Shown here: piece by piece, positions 46,701-55,129 of the stretch
How the letters are laid out: each line of letters starts with the position of its first letter
Position numbering within the stretch: the stretch's first letter is position 1
Assembly: GCA_024509875.1 (NCBI GenBank)
Contig: JAMPIV010018783.1
Span: 558,001-622,000, forward strand
Origin: Oreohelix idahoensis
Taxonomy: Eukaryota > Mollusca > Gastropoda > Stylommatophora > Oreohelicidae
Direction: 5' to 3'
Length of the DNA stretch: 64,000 nucleotides
The notes under the pieces: generated by a model
Databases searched by the model: none
Seen by the model: the letters and a program-made list of their open reading frames with translations, nothing else
What the model was told of the DNA's origin: nothing
Translations under genes and position numbers: made by a program

Positions 46701-47024
46701 AAGAGGACATACATACCATCATAGCTGGCAGACGCTGGAGCTGGGTTGGTCATGTCCTCAGAAGAGACCCTGATGCCATCACAAGAACAGCTATGCTTTG
46801 GACCCCTGAAGGAAAGCGAAAGAGAGGCCGACCAAAAACAACTTGGCGGAGGACTGTGGAGGCTGAGATGCAAAGAATGAACCAGAGTTGGGGCACTGTA
46901 CGAAGGATGGCCACCGACCGTGCAAAGTGGAATCAATTTGTTGTTGCCCTACAAGACGCCACTAGGCGTGATGGCCACTGACTGCTTTGACGGTCGGTGG
47001 TTAAGGATCGAAGAAGAAGAAGAA
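43703..47024 (+). mobile_element. Full-length RTE-type LINE
   Basis: A 3,322-bp insertion flanked by GACATTCAACGTA (43690-43702 and 47025-47037), confirmed by the empty site in the 3' LTR. It has a 5' leader of about 250 bp, one long ORF, an almost absent 3' UTR and a (GAA)n tail. Size, single ORF and microsatellite tail fit the RTE clade. It appears complete and potentially active. Confidence 0.95.
43952..46981 (+). CDS. RTE-type LINE ORF: AP endonuclease and reverse transcriptase
   Basis: This protein nicks target DNA and copies its own RNA there (target-primed reverse transcription). The frame is open for about 1,000 codons. APE endonuclease spans roughly residues 36-285: WNVRTM at 42-47, catalytic-type Glu72 (ISESRW), Asp179/Asn181 (MGDLNAKVG) and Asp274-His275 (GSDHH). 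RT follows: KLPKKGDLSDCNNWRGITLL, FVDFEKAFDSIHRDSL, TGVRQGCPLSTTLF and YADD near 748-751. The C-terminus carries LLYGAECWRVT, WSWVGHVLRRDPD and GRPKTTWRR. The first in-frame ATG is at 43988; 43952 is a TTG, so the true start is unsure. No stop or frameshift is seen, unlike the other LINE copies here. Confidence 0.93.
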   Translation: MLRDGHSESVARMTVSGESRKEATDMKTDVLTAKQDTRIGFWNVRTMYETGKLRQVTAEMRNYRLHILGISESRWTGAGKVKTATGETVLYSGREDGQHSEGVAIILQKGIERTLLEWKPINNRLIRLRLRGRFTNTTIIQCYAPTNDSDEEVKDEFYQQLQKEMEDTPRYDLVIVMGDLNAKVGTHNTYNERTMGKCGSGIANENGDKLISFCSINNLVIGGTLFPHKEIHKLTWESPNGRDRNQIDHIMVNGRWRHALQDVKVRRGADVGSDHHLVVAKLKVKLRRAGPTVTTQKRFDISKLKDPLTRKAFAADIKKRYQFAKSQEKTLTDDIDQNFNTISTIYKESSKSCLGFQERKKQDWITPETLNTIKMRKEMKRKKTEAKSPRLKQLYSEQYSQLDREVKRQTRANKRNDPDDLAKQAEEAALRNEQSTVYKITKFISGKQGANNITLVRDKQGNLIKTAEGQETRWAEHFRETLNKEIPETQLNVPEAENDLDVNTDIPRKEEIITAIKGLKNGKAPGHDNLNAELFKTDPELAAELLEPLFAQVWKTGTTPSEWNKGIIVKLPKKGDLSDCNNWRGITLLSVPSKILGRIIIQRISKAVDYKLRKEQAGFRKNRRCVDHIFTLRNIIEQCSEWQRQLYINFVDFEKAFDSIHRDSLWKILRAYGIPSCIVSIIKSLYANFTCSVGQSNLTFEVKTGVRQGCPLSTTLFLTVIDWVMRQTTEGSPRGIRWTTFSTLEDLEYADDIALLAHSHQHIQEKTDRLNKFSQQVGLNINLKKSEVMTLNVSNPEPISVRNQQLVQTDTFTYLGSIVTPDGGAGKDINIRMNKARTAFFSLNNIGKSSQYSTSTKLRLYQSCVLSVLLYGAECWRVTEKEMSKLSSFHTTCLRKIHRIFWPNTITNQDLLTRSKQEDIHTIIAGRRWSWVGHVLRRDPDAITRTAMLWTPEGKRKRGRPKTTWRRTVEAEMQRMNQSWGTVRRMATDRAKWNQFVVALQDATRRDGH

Positions 47025-47204
47025 GACATTCAACGTAGTCATCACAATATTCCAGAATAATTCTGACTGAGGTATAAATGTGGTAGCAAGTAAGGTTATC
47101 TGTAATACACCACACTTATTAGATACAGATACCTTCACAGCTGATCTCAGTCAGTACACTAAGTCCCCTATAAATATTTATAACATCCCACTTTACCACA
47201 TATA

Positions 47205-47228
47205 TTGGGGTCCTGTCCGGGATTTTGA
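47205..47228 (+). promoter_or_regulatory. Primer-binding-site-like sequence of element D
   Basis: TTGGGGTCCTGTCCGGGATT follows the LTR by four bases and is identical to that in element A. Confidence 0.6.
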
Positions 47229-47404
47229 ATCTTTCCTTATTATAAATATTGGGGGAAATTCACTTCAGGGAATAATAAAAATTTAAAAGTTATCCTTGGG
47301 TGGAATTAAATAAGGTTGAGCTCTCAGTGCCTGTGGTGTTCTTGGATAAGTAATTACAGATTGTATTGTTTAGTTAGATATTACTTACATTTACCTGTTA
47401 GAAA

Positions 47405-48585
47405 ATGGCGGACCTGGCCAAATTTCGATCTGCTGCTGTGCAGACTGCTAAAGAGTTAGGAATGGACGGGCAAATTATGATTGCTTATGTCACTGCTGAA
47501 TGTGACAAATATATTGAACGGGAAGAAAGAAGATTAGAAAAAGAGGCCGAAAGAAAGTTAGAGGCTGAAAAGGAAATTAAGAGGTTACAATTTGAGGCTG
47601 AGGCTGAGACTAAGAGGCTGCAGATTGAGGCTGAGTCTAAGAAATTTGAGGCAGAAAGGGAAGACACGAGATTAGCTGCAGAAAGGGAAGACAAGAGATT
47701 AGCTGCAGAAAGGGAAGCAGAGGATAAGAGATTACAAAGGGAACATGAGTTACGACTAAGGGAGTTTGAGTTTCAAGGCCATGCTCCTGAAAATGGTGCT
47801 AGTCCCTTTACCTCTGATGCCACTGCTAGTCAGGGAGCCTCAAACTCAGCTATGAACTTTCATTTAGATCATTTTGTTGAGAAAGAAGATGATATTGAGA
47901 GCTATCTAAATAGATATGAACTATTAGCTACCACGTATGGGTTAGAGAGAGAAAGGTGGAGCTTAAAGTTATCTCAAGGTCTTCGTGGGGCAGCTTATGA
48001 AGTTTTTGCCAAAATGAGCAGAGGTGATCAAGAAAATTATGAATGCTAAAGCAGGATCTTTTGTTAAGATATGAAAAGAACGCAGAATTTTATAGGAAAA
48101 AATTTAGGAATGCTAAACTACTGTCAGGTGAAACCTATCACCAGTTCTCTGCACGGCTAGAGACATACTTGGAGAAATGGACTTCTCTGGGGAAAACCCA
48201 AGATCTTAAGGAAATGGTCCTTATAGAACAATTAAGAGAGTCCATGGCTCCAGACCTGAGAAAGTTTCTCATGGAACAAGGTGCAGAGAGGCTGGGTGAG
48301 TTGCTAAATGTTGCTGAAAGGTATCAAGCAGCTCAGGCAGAGGTATCAGGTAATAAAAAGAAACAGGTGGATAATTTTAAGGCACCACAGAACTTTAATA
48401 AATTTGATCCTAGAGATCAAAACAAAGGTAAGCACCAGTTTGATAGGCCACGGTATGACAATAAAAATAAAACCCCACAATTCGATGAAAGGAAATGTGA
48501 TGAAAGAAAATCTTTCAACCAAGGAAAGAGATGGTGTAAAAATTGTAAGATGAACAATCATGACACTGACCATTGTAGAAGGAAA
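47405..48585 (+). pseudogene. Gag of element D, frameshifted
   Basis: The frame starts MADLAKFRSAAVQTAKELGM, as in elements A and E, followed by a long Glu/Arg/Leu coiled coil with EAEREDKRLAAE-type repeats. The SCAN-like capsid domain begins at MNFHLDHFVEKEDDIESYL. One base is missing at about 48031 relative to element A (GACATG against GAATG), which breaks the capsid; a second frame from 48043 completes it (YEKNAEFYRKKF to ERYQAAQ). A canonical CX2CX4HX4C knuckle (CKNCKMNNHDTDHC) lies near 48535-48580. The coiled coil is longer than in element A. Confidence 0.9.
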
Positions 48586-49145
48586 CCTCCTCATTGTGCT
48601 GCTATGACATCTGGAAAAAAGGGAAAAAAGGTCAAACCTGAAGAACTACAGGAACCATACCATCCCCCAGTGTGTGAAGATGTCATCTGTAATGGTGTCA
48701 CCATAAGGTGTTTATATGATACATGTTTAGATTATGATTCCGTTGTGAGTTCTCACCTGGTGCAGGCAGATCAATACACCACAGAAACAGTGGAGATTCA
48801 AACTACAACCAAGGATGTAGCTACCATGACACTTCCCGTCGCCCGGATAAAGGTGAAAACGCGATATGTGGTACCAACGGGCTGATCACCCGTTTGCCAG
48901 TCACTTCGATTACGGAAACAACAGCAAATGGATTGATTTGCCGTTGCCCTAAAGACGCCAATAGGCGTGATGGGAAACAATGGCAAAGAAAACCTATCTG
49001 CTGTTGCCCTAAGACGCCACTAGGCGTAATGGCCACTGACTGCTTTGACGGTCGGTGGCTAAGGACGGAAGAAGAAGAAGCGATATGTGGAAGGAATCAT
49101 AAAAGCAGCAGTGATAAATGAGCCAATCTACCCTCTGATATTGGG
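48586..49145 (+). pseudogene. Aspartic protease of element D, split by an insert
   Basis: Protease follows gag without a stop. The catalytic triplet is DTC (LYDTCLDYDSV, codons 48718-48726) where element E has DTG, so the copy is mutated at the Gly. Residues VARIKVKTRY are followed by the 209-bp insert at 48871-49079; the frame resumes as MEGIIKAAVINEPIYPLILG. Element E shows the uninterrupted sequence. Confidence 0.85.
48871..49079 (+). mobile_element. RTE-derived SINE-like insert in protease
   Basis: A 209-bp insert flanked by GCGATATGTG (48861-48870 and 49080-49089). Its 3' part matches the 3' end of the RTE at 43703-47024, including GACTGCTTTGACGGTCGGTG and the GAAGAAGAAG tail. A GCCCTAAAGACGCC-type unit is present twice. 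TTACGGAAACAACAGCAAATG in its first half matches the RTE leader near 43922-43943. It thus looks like an RTE internal-deletion derivative mobilised by RTE. Confidence 0.85.
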
Positions 49146-50679
49146 GTGTAGATATGTCTTCTTGGGGAATCCCAAGAGACCTGTGATATTGGCAACTGTG
49201 CAGACCAGATCACAGACTAAAAAGGAGGAGGATAATCCAATAAATACTCATCCAGATGAGATGAGGAAAGCACAGGCGGAGGACAAAACACTCAAGCCGT
49301 GTTTCAAGAAGTTGCCCAAATCTCATACACCTCCAGGCAAGGGAGAATTTTATATGAAGAACAAACTGATTTATAGGAAGGCTGGATCTGAATCCAATGG
49401 TCACGGACAGCTGGTCCTTCCCACTTCATATAGGACTAAAGTGTTGGAACTAGGGCATGCGATTCCCTTCAGTGGTCATATGGGGATCAGCGCAACAGCA
49501 CAGCGAATAGCTTGTCACTATTTCTGGCCAGGGATAACTGAAGATATCAAACGATATGTAAAATCCTGTCCAGAGTGCCAACGAGTAGCACCTAAGCATT
49601 GGACTGCACCAGCAACTCTGGGGGAAATGCCCATAGTGGGAACACCCTTTGAGAGAGTTGCCGTGGATCTTGTGGGACCTCTCACTCGAACTAAGAGAAG
49701 GAACAGCTACATTCTGACTCTGGTGGACACTTGTTCTATGTGGGGAGAGGCGGTAGCCCTGTCATCGATTGATTCTAAGCATGTGGCAGAGGCATTACTC
49801 ACAATTTTCACAAGGTTAGGCTTTCCCAATCAAATCTTGACTGATAATGGCTCTCAGTTCAAGGGGAAACTAACAGAAGAAGTTTTCAGGATCTTCCAGG
49901 CCAAACACTTCCATTGTAGTGTGTACCATCCCCAAGGGAACGGCCAAGTGGAAAGATTTAATGGCACGTTGATGTCGATCCTGAGAAAGTTGGCACACGA
50001 AAAACAAGATACATGGGACCAGTACCTTCACGCCGCCCTTTTTGCTTATCGGGAGGTACCCCATAGTTCAACCGGAATGGCCCCGGCAACATTATTATTT
50101 GGAAGGCCAATAAAAGGTCCACTTGAAGCGCTGTTAAGAACGTGGACTGATGAAAAGGCAGAGGAAAATATTACATCCTCATACCAATATGTGAATGAGC
50201 TGACCACTCGTTTAAAAACTGGCTGGAAACTTGCCAATGAAAATTTGAAACAAGCCAGGAAGAAACATGCTGCCTATTTCAACAGGAAGGCTAAAGACAG
50301 AGATTTTGCTGTGGGAGAGAAGGTACTGCTTCTTCTACCCGGTAGTCAGAATAAGTTACAAATTGGATGGCAAGGTCCATATACAGTTCTAGAGAAGGTG
50401 TCTAGAACCAATTATAAGATAGATAAGAAGGGGAAAGAAAAAATCTATCATGTGAATCTCCTGAAGAAATATTTGGAAAGAGAAAATCAGGAAGAGACAC
50501 ACTTGTTGACCTTGTCCATTGCAATGGAGATGAAAAAGGAACCACTTTCATCATTTGAATATCCATTACATCCCTGTGAGACAGTGGCACAGGTGAAAAT
50601 CAGTACACATTTAACGAAAAATCAGAAAGAGAGAGTGCAACAGGTTCTAGATAATCATGCAGAGGTGTTAACAGACTGA
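49087..50679 (+). pseudogene. Integrase of element D, upstream of RT
   Basis: The 530-residue open frame covers the protease end (1-40), a linker and a complete integrase. Zinc finger: His124, His131, Cys161 and Cys164 (CPECQ). Catalytic core: Asp194 (VAVDLVGPL), Asp253 (LTDNGSQF) and Glu289 (GNGQVERFNG), with D-35-E spacing. C-terminal GPY module: residues 424-440 (KLQIGWQGPYTVLEKV). The frame runs on into the RT start and is ended by TGA at 50677-50679, where element A has CGA. The integrase itself looks intact. It inserts new DNA copies in the nucleus. Its position before RT defines the Gmr1-like order. Confidence 0.93.
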
Positions 50680-52010
50680 CCGGGGCATACAAACTTATTG
50701 GAATATGATATGAAACTGATAGACCCCACACCTGTCTGTATGAAACCCTATTCGATTCCTTTTGCTAAGGAGAAAGCTTTGAAGGAAGAGATAGACTATT
50801 TGTTGAAGGAAGGAATTATTTCACACAGTGAATCTTCGTATAGTTCCAGTGTTGTACTCTTAAGGAAACCCTATAGAACATAGACTCTGTATAGATTACA
50901 GGAGACTGAACGCTATTACAGAAGGACAGGTGGATCCATTGCCGGATACCAATCAGTTGTTTGCCAGGCTAAATAAAGCTAAATATTTCTCAAAAGTGGA
51001 TCTGAGTAAAGGATACTATCAGATTCCAGTAAAGCCTGAGGTTAGACCATACCTAGCGTTTAGTACCTCAGAGGGACACTATGATTTTAACAGATTGCCA
51101 TTTGGATTGAAGAATGCACCTAGTGTCTTCTCTAGAATGATGAGAAATTTATTGGACCCTCTGAATAATCCATGCATTACAAATTTCATGGATGATATCC
51201 TTATAGCAACAGAAACATTTGAGGAACACATTGACTCTCTGAATATGCTGTTTAATCGACTTAGAGAAGCGAATTTAACAGCCCGACCAACGAAATGTTG
51301 CGTTGGATGTAAAGAATTAGAATTTTTGGGACACACAACCCATCAGGGAAACATGACCCCTGACCCCAAGAATTTAGAGAAACTAAAGAAAGCCCCGAGA
51401 CCACAAACCAAGAAAGACGTGAGATCCTTTGTCTCATTATGTGGTTTCTACCAAAAGTATATCAAAAACTTTAATTCCATATGAGCACCGTTAACTGATT
51501 TGACACGTAAAGGAAATCCAGATCGAATTACATGGACACCACAATGTAAATTGGCTTACCAGGAATTGAAGGAAAAGCTTACAAGCAAACCTATTTTGAA
51601 ACTACCTGACTTAAGTCAAGAATTCATTGCAAGGACGGATGCCAGTAATATTGGGTTAGGTGCGACACTGCTACAGAAATCAGATGCATTGGATGGGGAA
51701 TTAAGCCCAATGGCATATGCTAGCAGAAAGTTGAATAAAGCTGAAACCAATTACTCAACTAGCGAAAAAGAATGTCTCGCAGTAATATGGGCGATAAAGA
51801 AATTCAATATTTATCTGTATGGGAAGGCATTTAAGTTGCAAACGGATCACAAACCCTTGCCGTTTCTAGCGCAGGGTAGACATGAAAAATCTAGATTACT
51901 CCGTTGGTCATTACTGATGCAGCCATATGAGTTTAGCATAGAGTATATAACTGGAAAGACAAATCTGGGAGCGGATTTTTTTAAGCTGCCATCCGTGTGA
52001 TGAGAATCAC
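50680..52010 (+). pseudogene. Reverse transcriptase and RNase H of element D
   Basis: RT and RNase H follow integrase in broken frames. After the TGA at 50677 there is a 2-base deletion near 50870 (compared with CCCTCTGGAGAAC in element A) and a TGA at 51482-51484 replacing a Cys codon. RT motifs include FSKVDLSKGYYQIPV, LPFGLKNAPSVF and the FMDD box. RNase H shows ARTDASNIGLGATLLQ, YSTSEKECLAVIWAI and LQTDHKPLPF. The end matches element A up to the polypurine tract. The protein is close to that of A apart from these lesions. Confidence 0.92.
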
Positions 52011-52083
52011 AGTAAACCCGAAAAATAATAATAAATTTCTCTATGTGTATATAGAATTATAGACTGACATATAATGTCTGTTT

Positions 52084-52098
52084 TAAGAGGGGAGAATT
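52084..52098 (+). promoter_or_regulatory. Polypurine tract of element D
   Basis: TAAGAGGGGAGAATT immediately precedes the 3' LTR. Confidence 0.85.
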
Positions 52099-54739
52099 TG
52101 TCGTGAAACATTCTAAATCCACATATATAAATTAAAAGGTAAATGTAAAGCCTAACAAATAAATTCAATAAAAGGAAAGAAGAATGGTAAAGAACAGTGC
52201 TGTCACAATGACTGTACTCGAAATCCCCCTTGTTTTCTACTTCGTCTGCAAATTGTAACGTTTCCACGTTGATAGTAAAGCCTATAGCCGCATACACGCG
52301 TTTCCACAACACAATAAAACGTGTACTGCATTTCTAAGAAAACCTTGAGATACGCAAGCTGATTAATGACCTTAATTAATACTAACATTAATTACACTAC
52401 GTTAACATAAACGAAAGGACAGATGGACTTAGGATAGAAAGAGAGGGAGGGCTGAAAGCAGGAACGCATGCGACACTAACACGCGGCTTGCGATACAAAA
52501 TTAATACCCTCCCCGCGCGAAAGGCCAGAAGCACTAACTTTTTTTTCAAATCGAAAGTGATAAAAAACACTACCCATACGAGAGTTAGGTTTAAAAACCT
52601 GAAAAACGCTTATTGGGAAACATGACATTATACTGGTTTACGTTTGAAAGCCTGACAGTACCCAGAGACCACATCGTATCGAAGTGAACAGGAGGTAGAA
52701 GAAAATGCACATTTTGAACGCAGCCACCTAGCTCCCTTAAATTTATATATTTGGGTTCCTTAGGACTTGCTGACAAAGAATATGTTAAACGTTACGCCAA
52801 TAGTCTAGGAATTAACAAATTATAGCCAAAATAAAATGGTGGTGCTGTCAGACAACACCAAAATCAGAATTGCGCAGTGGCAGGTTTTGAAACCACCATT
52901 GTATGGGAAATAGGCCAACATGTTACCTCCTATTTGATTGGCGGAAAGTAAATGTAAGGCTTAACACGATTAGTTGGACTATAAATACTAATTCTTTGTT
53001 GTTAGGGGAAACGGCAGTAAGGGTACTTTTTTGAAAAGCTGTGTAAACATGGCCCGATTGGTTAGACCCGCCAATATAGGCAATTAAGAGCGTCAGTTCA
53101 GTGCCACATTTTAACTGATTCCGTACGCAAGATCTAATAATAGACGCAAAGGCCGAACGCTGTAGACGTAAGATCTTTTAAAAGACGCTGATTTATTTCA
53201 TTGTTTCTTTCTATTCTGATATTTTATACTGCCCGGAATTTATCTCGAACGGAAGTAAACACAAAACTGGGCAAATTTCAACAAGCTTCAACGTCTTTTA
53301 TTTGCGTTTGAACGGATTTTTTCACATTTATCTTCATCTTTAATCGTGTTTTGTCGTATCGCCATAATGGCCGAAAAACACACAGGATATGTTACTAATA
53401 TGTGAACAGTGAACAAATTGTGTGATCAACCATAACTTTCTTACTTTTTCTGTGTTTCTAAATGGATTACCTGCACAAAGAGAGCAGTGAAACTGTATTG
53501 TGATAACAATTTATGTTACAAGCCTTACGTAAGTCGAAAATTTTTGTTCAAAATTTCAAGTTATCTTTTTTCCGTGTACATGTTATCTGTTATAACATAA
53601 ACATAACATAAAATTAGCTAGAAAGGCATATGGATTTATATTGTTCATCCAATGTACTTTAATTTGATATATAATATGTTATACTTAACTCATGATTAGA
53701 CACACATTGTCAGTAAACGTAAATTATATATGTGTAAATTTTGGGGGCTTAAAAATAATTCCGTCCAGAGCTGAAAATAATTACGTACGGAATCAGTTAA
53801 AATAAACTTACTAAGAAACAGTGCGTTGAGATCCCGATCATATTTTTATAAATAAAAGTCTGGGACAGAGGCAGATCGGAATTTGTGCCATTATTCATCG
53901 CCAGTCAACGTATCTGTGTAATATTTCCATGAATTATGGGACTGTGGTCCTAGTTATTGAAGCAGCACCTGGTCTGAGTTTTGCTGAATCCAGAGGCTGA
54001 CAGCATACTCCTTGGTCCAGATAGCGACCAGTGAGGTGTCTCCAGAACACAGTGAAGCAATCGAGCAGAGGAGTCTTTTCCTGCCGCCATCACGAAAGAT
54101 AAGCTTCTGTGGCCAGAGGAGCTCAACATTATGTGCCCCCTCAAAAATTGACATTTTAGCAAACACAGAGGGACAATTAATTGGTTCAAATGACAGGAAC
54201 TGTGAACTTTTCCCAATACTATTTCCCTGATAATCAAACACTTGAAGTCATGATAAAAAACAACATAGAATAATAATAATAAACTATGTCAATACAAAGT
54301 TCATATATATAAACTGTGTACATAATACTTGTAATTACATTTGATTGTGATTCCTGGTTCACTGTGTAGTTGAATCAGGATACCCATTATTGAAATAATG
54401 AATACATATATTTTTAAACTTAAACAATCGACTCATTTAAGATAGTCTTATAGAGTGTTATATGTGTGTGAATGTCACAGTGTTGTAAGTGTTGTGGAAT
54501 AAATTAAATTGTTTATCTGTCTGTTGTTGTTGTGAGTTACACTTCATCATTTTCAATACCCTAGACATTCAACGTAGTCATCACAATATTCCAGAATAAT
54601 TCTGACTGAGGTATAAATGTGGTAGCAAGTAAGGTTATCTGTAATACACCACACTTATTAGATACAGATACCTTCACAGCTGATCTCAGTCAGTACACTA
54701 AGTCCCCTGTAAATATTTATAACATCCCACTTTACCACA
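52099..54739 (+). repeat. 3' LTR of element D with nested MITE
   Basis: About 1,955 bp without the MITE. Relative to the 5' LTR it lacks about 45 bases near 54265. Otherwise the two LTRs differ at few positions, suggesting a fairly recent insertion. Confidence 0.93.
53115..53796. mobile_element. 682-bp MITE with TTAA target duplication
   Basis: The insert is absent from the 5' LTR. It is flanked by TTAA (53111-53114 and 53797-53800). The inverted repeats CTGATTCCGTACG and CGTACGGAATCAG are exact. No coding frame is present. TTAA points to piggyBac-type mobilisation, but the ends differ from the piggyBac at 5981-9264, so another autonomous partner is required. Confidence 0.93.
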
Positions 54740-54764
54740 GTGAGTATCCCTTTTTCCCCTGTAC

Positions 54765-55015
54765 ACTGACAGGTGTCCACGCGCCATTCAGGCAGATACT
54801 CGCCATCTTCGGAGGGTACCCATTAGAGCTGGGTCGGCTCAGGAGCCGCCAGTCCCTGGTCGACGACACTCCTTCAAATGTCTTCGCCAGGGTTCGAATT
54901 AATCCAGTACAAGTCCCGGTCGACGACACTCGTTCAAATGTACTCGCCCGGGCTTGAACCTGGATCACCCGATCGCCAGCGAGTTGTGGTAACCATTACA
55001 CCAGCGCGACTCCCG
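54765..55015 (-). mobile_element. tRNA-derived SINE with internal duplication
   Basis: Minus-strand reading begins near 55015 with GGGAGTCGCGCTGGTGTAAT, an A-box-like tRNA head, and has the B box GGTTCAAGCCC. Within the body a unit of about 85 bases around GGTCGACGACACTC is repeated once with changes (near 54858 and 54920), giving a second B-box-like GGTTCGAATTAATCC on the plus strand. The 3' end toward 54765 is unclear because no target duplication was found. Confidence 0.7.
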
Positions 55016-55129
55016 AATAGTAAATAGATGTGGATGTACATATCTGTGAGGCTAATCAAGCCCTCTTGGACTCTTGAAATCACCCATACATTTCCAGGTA
55101 TTCCCTTTGTGATAAAACATGTTGAGAAC
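55016..55129. other. Short flank between SINE and element E
   Basis: About 110 bases without recognised content. The last five, AGAAC (55125-55129), should be one copy of the target duplication of element E; the other copy lies outside the window. Confidence 0.4.

Larger units (their letters stand above)
41857..47200 (+). repeat. 5' LTR of element D with nested RTE
   Basis: Without the LINE and its duplicated target it is about 2,009 bp. It is related to the LTR of element A along most of its length but clearly diverged, with several short gaps. Confidence 0.92.
41857..54739 (+). mobile_element. LTR element D, Gmr1-like, with intact integrase core
   Basis: Complete element flanked by GTGAG (41852-41856 and 54740-54744). 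LTRs of about 2.0 kb start TGTCGTGAAAC and end TTACCACA, as in element A. The internal order is gag, protease, integrase, RT, RNase H. Integrase thus precedes RT, the reverse of most Ty3/gypsy elements but known in Gmr1-like ones. It carries three later insertions: an RTE LINE in the 5' LTR, a short RTE-derived insert in protease, and a MITE in the 3' LTR. Stops and frameshifts in gag and RT make this copy inactive. Confidence 0.95.
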
